64,000 bases of DNA, taken from positions 62,001-126,000 of the forward strand of contig NZ_JAGXJN010000006.1 in NCBI RefSeq assembly GCF_019091455.1. Reading direction: 5' to 3'. Origin of the DNA: Chitinophaga sp. GbtcB8 (GTDB lineage: Bacteria > Bacteroidota > Bacteroidia > Chitinophagales > Chitinophagaceae). Below the pieces are notes generated by a model. It searched no databases and was not told the DNA's origin. It worked only from the letters and a program-made list of their open reading frames with translations. Of this stretch, positions 8,413 through 16,714 are shown piece by piece. Within the stretch, counting starts at the first letter, position 1; each line of letters opens with the position of its first letter. The translations under genes and the position numbers were made by a program.

Positions 8413-10797
8413 TTATAAATGCAGCAGCTTAATAGTTTTTACAGGCTCCTTACTGCCGGCATCCTGCACCTGCAGATAGTAAATACCTTTTATGAACAGG
8501 CTGCCACTCAGCTCAAGCACTTTTTTGCTTTGATTAAATGAGCGGTCTGTAAGCACAGCCCTGCCCTGCGCATCAAACAGCTGCAGGATGTACGTTTTGT
8601 TTGCATCCAAACCAGTAACCGTAAGCTGTTCGCTGAAGGGATTAGGCGATACGCTCAGCGGGCCGGTTTCCTCCGTTATCCGCAGCTTATCGGCCCCCAC
8701 CATTAATGGCGACAGGGCATTGGTAATGGTAAAGCTGCGCACTATACTGATACTATCCAGCTTGTGCTTAAAGCTCACTTTCAGCTGATGTGTGCCGGTA
8801 GTATACAATGAGGGAGAAATGATAAAGGTATGATCCGGTGTTATGGGCAGCAGCTGGTTGTTATCCAGCAGCACCATTACATCCGTACGCGCCTGTGGAA
8901 TGGGATAGTTGGCTATAAGAATGGTATCCGGGGCAGCGGCCCTGCTATAGCTGCTTTCCAGCGTTCTTAAAATGGGCGGTGTATTCAGCTGCGGGTAAAC
9001 GCGTAAGATCACCGGCGTGTCGTTTGCTGAATAGGCAGCCACCGTGTTAAAGCTCATCCATTGCAATGTATCTACCCCTACCATATTGGGGTTGGGTGTA
9101 TAATACATGCGGTCTATTTCAGCCAGTGTTATATCAACGCTTCGTTGATAAAATACCGCCCTGCCATCTACCGTAAGCTTACCCCAGGTGGGTAGCTTGT
9201 TGATCCTGATACCGATCAGCGGGTTGGAAGAATTTTCCTTAAACTGGCTTGACCAGAAACGGATAGGCACACCTGCCAGCGTATTACGTTCAAAGGGTTT
9301 TATAGTGTCGGGCGGCAGGGTAATATTTAGATAAATATCAGCAGGCTCCGTCCAGGTTACCCCGTCAAAGGCCCGCCATTTAATGGTATCCCGGCGGATG
9401 GGCAAGCCAGGGGCGCTGTATTTGAGCGTGTCCAGGTCGGCTCTTAAAATAATGTTGTTATTGCCCAGGATAGGCTGGTTGTTCTTATTTAACAATACAC
9501 CTTTTGAAGGGCGTTTAACAATTTCTATGCGGTCCAGCTGACCGGGACCGGAGCCGGGGCCTACATAATGTTCCAGGAAATCGCTGGCGGGCAGCGGGTT
9601 ACGGGTGTTTGTATAAGCCACTTTGCTGAAAGACTTTAAATAATGGTTGGCAAGGGTATCCTTTATTACAGTATATAAGGTAGTGCCAATAGCAGCCAGC
9701 CAGGTAGTATCCTGGTAGTACATCCAGGAGGTGCCGCCGGCTATTTGCCTGTTATAGCTTCCATCCTGGCTAACAAGGTAGGTGCGCTGCTCTCCGCCCG
9801 ACACAGTTCTTACGGCAATATCTCCCTGTGCATTTATGGCAGCCATGCGCGCATAACCAATATCCGTATGCGTTTGTATATTCAGCACATCACGGAAAGT
9901 GCCCTGCCTGTCGCGGGTATACACTTTTCCCACAGTAGTATAATAGTAAGGCGCGGTTAAATTTACGCCTGCTATATAACCGTTATTGATAATAGGGTGG
10001 GTAACGTTCATTAAAAAATCAGAAAAGCCGCCATAATCGCCTCCGGTCAGCAACAGGGTTACGGAATCCTGCTCATATAAAAAAGCCTGCGTTGCATCCT
10101 GCTCCCGGTAATTCAGGAAGGTAACGCGTTCCCCGTCGGTTTGCAGCTCATAAATGTATTCGGGGCCGTCCGGAAACTCGGAAGGTATTAAATGATAGAT
10201 CAATTTGTTTACGCCGTTTTTATAGGTATACAGGTATTGACCGGTGCTGTATGTCACCATGCCATTGGCCGCCACGTTTGCAGACTGTACGCTGCTGTCT
10301 GCCACAAGGGTTTGCTGGTTGGTGGCCAGGTTCCTTAAAAACAGGCCCCCGCCGCCGCCGGGCGCTGTGGACCATATGGCATAATCGCCGGCCGTATGTA
10401 CGTTGGACATTTGATCTGCCAGCTTGGTAAGCACACCTTGTTTCCATTCGTATAACGATACCAGGCCACTACCGGAAGCACTTCCAATAGTTTGTCCTGA
10501 AATGAGGGCGCCGTAAGGGGTAACCCAGGCATATGCGTGATCTGAATTGATCTGGGTTAAGCCATTAATATCGTATGATTTATTATACGGAATAACGGTA
10601 ACGGCGCCTGTACTTACATCGCCCAGGTAGTAAGTGAAATTATTGACCACCTGTTTCACCGACAATACCTTGCCGTAGCCATAATCCAGTATAATGGAAC
10701 TGTCCGGCCCCTTGTAAGCGGGTTTCAGGTAAGGATTCTGGGCAATTGAAGCTGTACTCCATGACAGGAGCAACAGAAAGGAGTAGATTTTTCGCAT
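8413..10797 (-). CDS. T9SS-sorted propeller-like secreted protein
   Basis: The 794-residue product has a signal peptide (MRKIYSFLLLLSW, cut near ASIAQ). The first 400 residues show repeated short strands typical of a beta-propeller (for example VSLYEWKQGVLTKLADQMS, about residue 115). The next 250 contain Ig or cadherin-like repeats, with FDGVTWTEPADIYLNI and a related copy near LQWMSFNTVAAYS. The C-terminal 75 residues form a type A T9SS sorting domain: LSVSPNPFSEQLTV, LQLFDAQGRAV, KGIYYLQV and a final IKLLHL strand. It is therefore exported and attached or released at the surface. No catalytic motif is visible. It is transcribed divergently from the GH92 gene at 11036, and a terminator lies just past its stop. 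Confidence 0.8.
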   Translation of the reverse strand: MRKIYSFLLLLSWSTASIAQNPYLKPAYKGPDSSIILDYGYGKVLSVKQVVNNFTYYLGDVSTGAVTVIPYNKSYDINGLTQINSDHAYAWVTPYGALISGQTIGSASGSGLVSLYEWKQGVLTKLADQMSNVHTAGDYAIWSTAPGGGGGLFLRNLATNQQTLVADSSVQSANVAANGMVTYSTGQYLYTYKNGVNKLIYHLIPSEFPDGPEYIYELQTDGERVTFLNYREQDATQAFLYEQDSVTLLLTGGDYGGFSDFLMNVTHPIINNGYIAGVNLTAPYYYTTVGKVYTRDRQGTFRDVLNIQTHTDIGYARMAAINAQGDIAVRTVSGGEQRTYLVSQDGSYNRQIAGGTSWMYYQDTTWLAAIGTTLYTVIKDTLANHYLKSFSKVAYTNTRNPLPASDFLEHYVGPGSGPGQLDRIEIVKRPSKGVLLNKNNQPILGNNNIILRADLDTLKYSAPGLPIRRDTIKWRAFDGVTWTEPADIYLNITLPPDTIKPFERNTLAGVPIRFWSSQFKENSSNPLIGIRINKLPTWGKLTVDGRAVFYQRSVDITLAEIDRMYYTPNPNMVGVDTLQWMSFNTVAAYSANDTPVILRVYPQLNTPPILRTLESSYSRAAAPDTILIANYPIPQARTDVMVLLDNNQLLPITPDHTFIISPSLYTTGTHQLKVSFKHKLDSISIVRSFTITNALSPLMVGADKLRITEETGPLSVSPNPFSEQLTVTGLDANKTYILQLFDAQGRAVLTDRSFNQSKKVLELSGSLFIKGIYYLQVQDAGSKEPVKTIKLLHL

Positions 10798-10975
10798 AAA
10801 GAAATTATTGAGGTTTTATTAAAGTTACTGACACAGAAGGCCGCAAACATTCAAAATGCCAATCCGGCCACAGGTCATAAATATTAAATAAGAAAACAGG
10901 AAAGCGTTAATCTTCCGCTAATGTGTGGTTAATACAACAAACACAAGTTACGCGAAAAAATTATTGGTTGTTAGT

Positions 10976-10983
10976 TATTTTTG
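10976..10983 (+). promoter_or_regulatory. Bacteroidota -7 promoter box for the first GH92 gene
   Basis: TATTTTTG matches TAnnTTTG exactly. Transcription would start near 10989, about 47 bases before the ATG at 11036. This excludes upstream in-frame starts such as 10925. No clear -33 TTG lies at the expected distance. Confidence 0.5.
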
Positions 10984-11035
10984 TCAACCTGATGAAGGCA
11001 ATGAACAAACATTTTATATCAACCAAAAGCTTATT

Positions 11036-13408
11036 ATGAAGGGGGCGCGCAGCATATTGAAAATTAACTTGAAACGTTTTGCAGTTTGGTCCGTTCTGTG
11101 TATACCCGCTTGGGCAAATGCACAGCGCATACCGCCACAACGCCCGGTAGATCTGGTTTACCCGCTGCTGGATGCCGCCAATTCACGCTGGTTTTATTTT
11201 TCATCTGCCTGCCGGCCCTTTGGCATGGTAAGCGTTTTTCCTGATAATATTGTTACCGGCGACTGGAACGGCGGCTACCGGTATAAGGAAGATACCATCC
11301 GTTATATCAGCCATATCCATGAGTGGCAGCTCTCCGGTGTAGGGGTAATGCCCTGTACTTTTTCGGGGGATAGTTTGGCGGCGCTGCTGAAAGATCCATC
11401 CTCCGTTTTTTCGCACAAAAAAGAAACCATTAAACCCGGTTATCATTCGGTTTTTTTAGACAGATACCATATCACGGCAGAGGTAACAGCTACCGGCAGG
11501 GTAGGGCTGCACCGCTACCGTTATGCCGGGAAAGGCAGCCGGGGTATTGTTTTCCAGCTAAGCGGCAACCTCGGGCCCTCGGAAATTATAGCAGCGGGTT
11601 ATGAGCAGGTATCAGATTATGAAATAAGAGGTTATGTGGTTAATGGGAAAACAAGCAGGCGTCCCAAGCCGGTGACGGTTTATTTTTCGGCAATATTCAA
11701 AACTCCTGTTACGGCCATCTACCTGTCAGAAAATAATGTTGTAAGATCAGCGGTGAAACAATGGAAAGGTACCAACGGAATGCTGCTGGTGCAGCTGGCA
11801 AATACCACTGAGCCGGTAGAAATGAAAGTAGGCATCTCTTTTACCAGCCAGGAAGCAGCAGCGGCCAACAGGCTGGCAGAAGCGCCGGACTGGAATTTTG
11901 ACCAGGTGGTAAAAGCCGCAGGTAATGAATGGAATGAAATGCTGGGCCGTATAAAGGTGGAAGGCGGAACGTATAAGCAACAGCGCAGGTTTTATACGGA
12001 TCTATGGCATGCCATACAGGGCCGGCGCGTAATAAGCGACATAGATGGCAAGTACGTGGATAATACAGGCAGCGCATCTGTTGTAAAACAGGTGCCGTTA
12101 AACAGCCAGGGAAAGCCTGAATTCAGCATGTACAATTCCGATGCCTTCTGGGGCGCGCAATGGACATTAAATACCCTCTGGGACCTGGTTTACCCGGAAA
12201 TAACTTCCGGTTTTTGCAATTCCTTCCTGCAATATTATAAAGATGGCGGCCTTATACCACGCGGCCCTGCCGGCGGTAATTATACTTTTGTGATGACAGG
12301 TGCGCAAACAACACCTTTTTATGTAAGCGCCTGGCAAAAAGGCATCCGGGATTTTGATGTGAACCTGGCTTATGAAGGATTAAGGAAAGATCACTTTCCC
12401 GGGGGCATGATGGCAAAAGCCGGTTACGAGCATACCACTGCAAAAGGTGGCGGTATTGAGCAGTATATTGCCAAAGGGTATGTGCCTTATCCGCTCTCAG
12501 ATACGGTGTATGGTATGCATATGGACGGCGCTTCCATTACACTGGAAAATGCTTACCAGGACTGGTGCCTGGCGCAAATGGCAAAGGAATTGGGTAAGCA
12601 GGACGACTACCGCCTGTTTATGGAACGCTCGGGGAATTTTAAAAACCTGTATAATTCCCAGGCAGGATACATGGTGCCTAAAGACCGGGAAGGGAAATGG
12701 CGGGAGCCATACGATCCTTTGGAAGATCAGCATGGTTTTGAAGAGGCAAACGGTGCGCAGGCTACCTGGTTTGTGCCGCATGCGCTGCCGGAACTATTTA
12801 ATTTAATGGGCGGTAAAAAGAATGCGGTTGAAAAATTAAACAGCCAGTTTGAGGCTGCGCGTGCTTACCGTTTCTCCAGTGAATACCAGGGCAACCCGCC
12901 GGAAATGATCAAAAAGCAGCGCATCCCGGTTAATTATTCCAACCAGCCAAGCATACAAACTGCTTTCATTTTCAATTATGCAGGGGCACCCTGGCTTACC
13001 CAATACTGGAGCCGTACGGTGATTGACAGCGCTTACAGTGAGCTGTCGCCCTATTTAGGTTACAACGGTGATGAAGACCAGGGCCTGATGGGATCCCTGA
13101 ATGTATTAATGAAAACAGGTTTGTTCCAGATGACGGGTGGCTGTGAAGCTGATCCGCGTTATGAAATTTCCAGTCCTATTTTTAACAGGATCACCTTTGT
13201 GCTGAACCCGAAATATTATAAAGCAAAAACTTTTGTGATAGAGGCCCGGCATAATTCCGCAATAAATAAATATGTGCAATCCGCCACGCTGAACGGTGCG
13301 CCGCTGAATAAATTTTATTTCAGGCAAAGCGATATTAATAAAGGCAGCACCTTAATACTGAATATGGGAGCAGAGCCTGATAAGAGCTGGGGAACAGCCA
13401 TTGAATAA
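11036..13408 (+). CDS. Divergent GH92 family protein
   Basis: About 790 residues, with a signal peptide ending near PAWANAQ (residue 30). The GH92 fold is recognisable: a beta-sandwich N-terminal domain (PFGMVSV at 62-68) and an alpha/alpha barrel with WNEMLGRIKVEGG near 299 and GDEDQG at 678-683. The usual acid residue has a counterpart at E570 in GFEEANGAQATW. GH92 enzymes are calcium-dependent exo-alpha-mannosidases. However, two motifs found in the locus GH92 at 38031 are changed here: the N-E-P-x-H-H site reads YSNQPSI (634-640), and GQMSxWYVLSAxGF reads GLMGSLNVLMKTGL. The protein may have another specificity or low activity. It lies outside the main mannoside cluster and shows no LacI-type operator upstream. 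Confidence 0.8.
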   Translation: MKGARSILKINLKRFAVWSVLCIPAWANAQRIPPQRPVDLVYPLLDAANSRWFYFSSACRPFGMVSVFPDNIVTGDWNGGYRYKEDTIRYISHIHEWQLSGVGVMPCTFSGDSLAALLKDPSSVFSHKKETIKPGYHSVFLDRYHITAEVTATGRVGLHRYRYAGKGSRGIVFQLSGNLGPSEIIAAGYEQVSDYEIRGYVVNGKTSRRPKPVTVYFSAIFKTPVTAIYLSENNVVRSAVKQWKGTNGMLLVQLANTTEPVEMKVGISFTSQEAAAANRLAEAPDWNFDQVVKAAGNEWNEMLGRIKVEGGTYKQQRRFYTDLWHAIQGRRVISDIDGKYVDNTGSASVVKQVPLNSQGKPEFSMYNSDAFWGAQWTLNTLWDLVYPEITSGFCNSFLQYYKDGGLIPRGPAGGNYTFVMTGAQTTPFYVSAWQKGIRDFDVNLAYEGLRKDHFPGGMMAKAGYEHTTAKGGGIEQYIAKGYVPYPLSDTVYGMHMDGASITLENAYQDWCLAQMAKELGKQDDYRLFMERSGNFKNLYNSQAGYMVPKDREGKWREPYDPLEDQHGFEEANGAQATWFVPHALPELFNLMGGKKNAVEKLNSQFEAARAYRFSSEYQGNPPEMIKKQRIPVNYSNQPSIQTAFIFNYAGAPWLTQYWSRTVIDSAYSELSPYLGYNGDEDQGLMGSLNVLMKTGLFQMTGGCEADPRYEISSPIFNRITFVLNPKYYKAKTFVIEARHNSAINKYVQSATLNGAPLNKFYFRQSDINKGSTLILNMGAEPDKSWGTAIE

Positions 13409-13553
13409 GAGCGCCGGGTTATAACAGGCAGCATCACCAACCTTATCACTATTCACTGGCAAGGAAGTTGTTGTAAAACAATGATATTGATAGCGCTGGT
13501 CACTTGATAAGCCGGCCAGTTGCAGAAACTTTTTCTTTAAAAAAACCAGTCTT

Positions 13554-13910
13554 ATGGAAAAGCAGCAATCAACCCTTGTAAGCCCGGCAGAAGCAGTACA
13601 GGGCTTTCTTCAGGCATTGAATGAAGATGACTTTGATACGGCCAGGCAATACCTGGCAGATGACTTTACTTTTGTGGGCGTGCTGGGTACGCGCAATGGT
13701 GCAGAGGTGTACATGCAGGATATGAAAAAGATGAAATTTAAATACCAGGTAAAAAAACTTTTTGTGCAGGATCAGGATGTATCCGTATTTTATGACATCA
13801 ATATGGGAGAGGTGGTAATCTTTGCTGCCGGCTGGTACAAAGTAGGCAAGGATGGTATTAAGTCATTGAATGTCATCTTTGATCCCAGGCCGGTACTGGC
13901 CAAATCTTAA
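13554..13910 (+). CDS. SnoaL-like (NTF2-fold) small protein
   Basis: A 118-residue cytoplasmic protein without a signal peptide. The pattern AVQGFLQALNEDDFDTARQY, then LADDFTFVG, is the usual start of a SnoaL/NTF2-like alpha+beta barrel, and the final strands (VVIFAAGWYKVGKDGIKSLN) complete the cone. Such proteins bind or transform small molecules, but many have no known substrate. It lies 74 bases before the YCII gene and upstream of an ECF42-type sigma factor, a neighbourhood in which SnoaL-like and DGPF proteins recur. A separate candidate sigma promoter lies between it and the YCII gene, so it need not be co-transcribed. Confidence 0.75.
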   Translation: MEKQQSTLVSPAEAVQGFLQALNEDDFDTARQYLADDFTFVGVLGTRNGAEVYMQDMKKMKFKYQVKKLFVQDQDVSVFYDINMGEVVIFAAGWYKVGKDGIKSLNVIFDPRPVLAKS

Positions 13911-13925
13911 AAATATTTTCCATTT

Positions 13926-13952
13926 TGTCCCCATTGAGAATTACCGGTCGTC
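13926..13952 (+). promoter_or_regulatory. Candidate ECF42-type promoter before the YCII gene
   Basis: A -35-like TGTCCC (13926-13931) is followed after 17 bases by CGTC (13949-13952). Reported ECF42 promoters have TGTCGA and CGA/TC elements, so this is a near match. The predicted start is about 25 bases before the YCII ATG. The motif match is seen; recognition by the nearby sigma factor is inferred. Confidence 0.4.
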
Positions 13953-13983
13953 CCTAGGGTATAAACCAATAAAACTTAAAAAA

Positions 13984-14325
13984 ATGAAAGAGTTCTTATT
14001 TGTATTCAGAGCAGACTACAAGACCATGCCCCAGGCATCACCGGAACAAATGCAGGCCAATACCCAAAAATGGATGAACTGGGTGGCAGGGATTGCCGCA
14101 CAGGGTAAGCTGGTTGACCGGGGCAACCGGCTGATGAGCACGGGCAATGTGTTAAAAAGCGATGGCATCATTTCAGATGGTCCTTACACGGAGATCAAGG
14201 AATCCATCCTGGGCTACACGCTTGTAAAAGCGGCCTCTCTGGAAGAAGCAACCGCGCTTGCAAAGGATTGCCCGATATTATCATTCGGCGGAAATGTGGA
14301 GATCAGGGAAATTAATGCACTGTAA
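13984..14325 (+). CDS. YCII-related (DGPF) domain protein
   Basis: A 113-residue protein of the YCII/DGPF family. The typical start KEFLFVFRADY, the middle block MNWVAGIAAQGKLVDRGNRL and the DGPYTEIKESILGYTLV block, which holds the DGP(F/Y) signature, are all present. The fold is a dimeric ferredoxin-like barrel; a catalytic role has been proposed for some members but the substrate is unknown. Family members are the usual genomic partner and likely target of ECF42 sigma factors, and such a sigma gene follows here. The ATG at 13984 is chosen because the family starts there; an upstream frame from 13870 overlaps the SnoaL gene. Confidence 0.9.
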   Translation: MKEFLFVFRADYKTMPQASPEQMQANTQKWMNWVAGIAAQGKLVDRGNRLMSTGNVLKSDGIISDGPYTEIKESILGYTLVKAASLEEATALAKDCPILSFGGNVEIREINAL

Positions 14326-14335
14326 TAATTATTAT

Positions 14336-14365
14336 AGCCCTTGCAAATTTGCAGGGGCTTTTTTT
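14336..14365 (+). terminator. Intrinsic terminator between YCII and sigma genes
   Basis: AGCCCTTGCAA (14336-14346) pairs with TTGCAGGGGCT (14349-14359), including one T-G wobble, and the T-run spans 14359-14365. It ends the YCII transcript. It also sits immediately in front of the sigma-factor ATG at 14370, leaving no room for a normal promoter and leader between them. Confidence 0.8.
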
Positions 14366-14369
14366 ATCT

Positions 14370-15611
14370 ATGCAACAGGATAACTTAATACCACACTTAT
14401 TTAGAACGGAGTACAGCAAAATAGTGGCTGTGCTCTATCATTCGTTTAATTTAAAGCAGCTTGAAATTGCCGAAGATATTGCGAGCGAAACCTTTCTGAA
14501 AGCCGCCGAAGTCTGGAGTATTAAAGGGATCCCGGAAAATCCGGCTGCCTGGCTTTATACCGTGGCAAAAAACAAAACTAAAGACTATTTTAAACACAAT
14601 GCTGTTGTTGAAAAGCAGGTCAGAGAGGCCAAACAGTTAAATGATATTGAAGCAGCGCCGGAGTTTGACTTCAGCGATCAGAATATAGCCGACAGTCAGC
14701 TGGCCATGATCTTTACGGTTTGTGATCCCGGCAATTCTGCAGAGTCCCAGATCTGTTTAGCCCTTCAGATCCTTTGCGGGTTTAGCATGGAAGAAATTGC
14801 AAATGCTTTTTTAACAAAAATAGAAACCATAAAAAAGCGTTTGCAACGGGCCAGGACCAACCTTCGTAATGGTGATTTCCAGATCAAAATTTTAAGTGAA
14901 GCGGAAATTAAGACCCGCTTGGAAAGTGTTTTAAAAACGTTATACCTGTTGTTTAATGAAGGGTATTTTTCCCAGACCAATAATCAGCTGATCCGTAAAG
15001 ATCTTTGTTCTGAAGCGGTCCGGTTAACGTATATCCTTACGGAGAATAGCCTGACCAACACACCCCAGGCAAACGCATTGCTTGCCTTAATGTGTTTTCA
15101 AAGCTCACGTCTTGACGCAAGAATAAGCGATAACGGGGAAGCAATTCTGCTGGAAGACCAGGACAGGAATTTGTGGGATGGGGAATTAATTGAAAAAGGA
15201 AATCATTACCTGGTACATGCCTGCCAGGGCAATGAAATTTCAAAATATCACCTGGATGCAATGCTTGCATACTGGCATACCACCCCAACTGATAAAGATA
15301 AGTGGCAGCATATTTTGCAGTTATACAACCAGCTTATTATTATTGAATACTCACCTGTAACTGCATTGAACCGGGCATTTGCGTTTGCAAAAGTATTTGG
15401 TCATGAAAAAGGCATACAAGAAGCGGAGAAGCTAAAGCTGGATGAACATGTCTATTATCATTCCCTGCTGGGGTATCTGTATGCAGGCATCAACAGCGGC
15501 AAAGCAATTCACCATTACGAAAAAGCGGTTGGGCTTACAAAGTCCAGGATAGAAAAGCAAACCCTCTCAAAGGAAATAAAACGGCTGACTGAAAAGAAGG
15601 CTGCTGGTTAA
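14370..15611 (+). CDS. ECF42-type RNA polymerase sigma factor with DUF6596 and C-terminal extension
   Basis: About 413 residues, twice the length of a simple ECF sigma factor. Region 2 covers about residues 5-75 (EDIASETFLKAAEVW, then PAAWLYTVAKNK). Region 4 lies at about 110-165 (ILCGFSMEEIANAF, then IKKRLQRARTNLR). The DUF6596 block follows with the mark LYLLFNEGYF. The last 120 residues are helical and TPR-like (TALNRAFAFAKVFG). This architecture and the adjacent DGPF gene define the ECF42 group, which works without an anti-sigma factor and is thought to be controlled by its own extension. The ATG at 14370 gives the standard family start; a TTG at 14349 lies inside the terminator hairpin. 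The terminator means transcription depends on read-through or on a promoter inside the YCII gene. Confidence 0.88.
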   Translation: MQQDNLIPHLFRTEYSKIVAVLYHSFNLKQLEIAEDIASETFLKAAEVWSIKGIPENPAAWLYTVAKNKTKDYFKHNAVVEKQVREAKQLNDIEAAPEFDFSDQNIADSQLAMIFTVCDPGNSAESQICLALQILCGFSMEEIANAFLTKIETIKKRLQRARTNLRNGDFQIKILSEAEIKTRLESVLKTLYLLFNEGYFSQTNNQLIRKDLCSEAVRLTYILTENSLTNTPQANALLALMCFQSSRLDARISDNGEAILLEDQDRNLWDGELIEKGNHYLVHACQGNEISKYHLDAMLAYWHTTPTDKDKWQHILQLYNQLIIIEYSPVTALNRAFAFAKVFGHEKGIQEAEKLKLDEHVYYHSLLGYLYAGINSGKAIHHYEKAVGLTKSRIEKQTLSKEIKRLTEKKAAG

Positions 15612-15771
15612 TGACATTTTTTATGCACATCCTGCCATACGCTGGTGCCCATATTCTTCCGGTTGCTGTAGTCTGATGCATATTTCTGGCGTATAGGCCA
15701 GGGCGGGCTTAACGGATATCTGACTTTGTTTTATCAGGAAGTTTAGTTTTTTTTGTACTTTTTTATTTATG

Positions 15772-16692
15772 ATGAGTAAAAAGATTATAGCCCTGTTCAT
15801 TTTAACAATAGCATCTCAAACTTCATACGCCCAGAGCCCGGAATATATATACAGGAATGCAAAAGATAGCCTCCGGAATTTTTACGTGGTAAGGCAGCCT
15901 GCCGGCAGTATAAAAGGTGCTATCGTCCTGGTAAGTATAGGATTGTCAGATAGTGCCAAGAAGGCCGCTTATGCAAAAGGGATCTTGTTAATGACAGCGG
16001 TGCCTACAGACGCTTATCCTGATTTTCTTATAGGCAGCCTGGTGCCGGAGCGGCTGGATTCAATGATCAGCGAAGCAATACTAAAGTATAAGATCCCTGG
16101 TAGAAAAATAGTGATTGGCGGGATGTCTGCTGCCGGAACAGCGGCAGTTAGGTTCGCGGAATACTGTTCGCAAGGAAAAAGTGTTTTCGGGATAAGACCG
16201 TTGGCTGTATTTGCGGCAGATCCTCCGTTAGACTATGAACGGCTCTATAATGAATCAGAAAATGCTGTTCTGAGAAACTATAGCGCTGATGCAGTCGCGG
16301 AGGGTAAACAGCTGATGTCTTTCTTTAAAGACAAACTGAAAGGAGCTCCCGGCGATAACAGGCCCGCGTATCAGCAGGCATCGCCTTTCAGCCATACCGT
16401 GAAACAGGGCGGAAATGCATCTGTTCTCACAGATATGCATGTAAGAATGTATGCAGAACCGGATATAAACTGGTGGATCAATAATAGAAGAAAAGATCTT
16501 TATGATTTAAATGTTTTGGATCTGGCTGCTTTTATTAATCAGTTAAAATTACTGGGTAACAATAACGCAGAATTAATTGTAACCAGTAACAAAGGGTATG
16601 GAAAGGATGGAAGCAGGCATCCTCATTCCTGGAGTATTGTTGATGAAACAGATCTCCTGAACTGGTGTATCCATCTATTTGAAAATCATTAA
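15772..16692 (+). CDS. Secreted alpha/beta-hydrolase-like protein
   Basis: About 306 residues with a signal peptide (ALFILTIASQTSYAQ, cut near residue 21). The segment KIVIGGMSAAGTAAVRF, near residue 125, has a strand-GxSxxG-helix nucleophile elbow typical of alpha/beta hydrolases. A histidine near the C-terminus (RHPHSW) is a candidate catalytic base. The substrate cannot be named; the family includes esterases and peptidases. ATGs at 15769 and 15772 are both possible. The gene is alone on its strand, with its end facing the GH2 gene 22 bases away, and no terminator is seen between them. Clear membership in a named family was not recognised. Confidence 0.6.
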   Translation: MSKKIIALFILTIASQTSYAQSPEYIYRNAKDSLRNFYVVRQPAGSIKGAIVLVSIGLSDSAKKAAYAKGILLMTAVPTDAYPDFLIGSLVPERLDSMISEAILKYKIPGRKIVIGGMSAAGTAAVRFAEYCSQGKSVFGIRPLAVFAADPPLDYERLYNESENAVLRNYSADAVAEGKQLMSFFKDKLKGAPGDNRPAYQQASPFSHTVKQGGNASVLTDMHVRMYAEPDINWWINNRRKDLYDLNVLDLAAFINQLKLLGNNNAELIVTSNKGYGKDGSRHPHSWSIVDETDLLNWCIHLFENH

Positions 16693-16714
16693 GACAGATC
16701 TTATGCATATCAGC

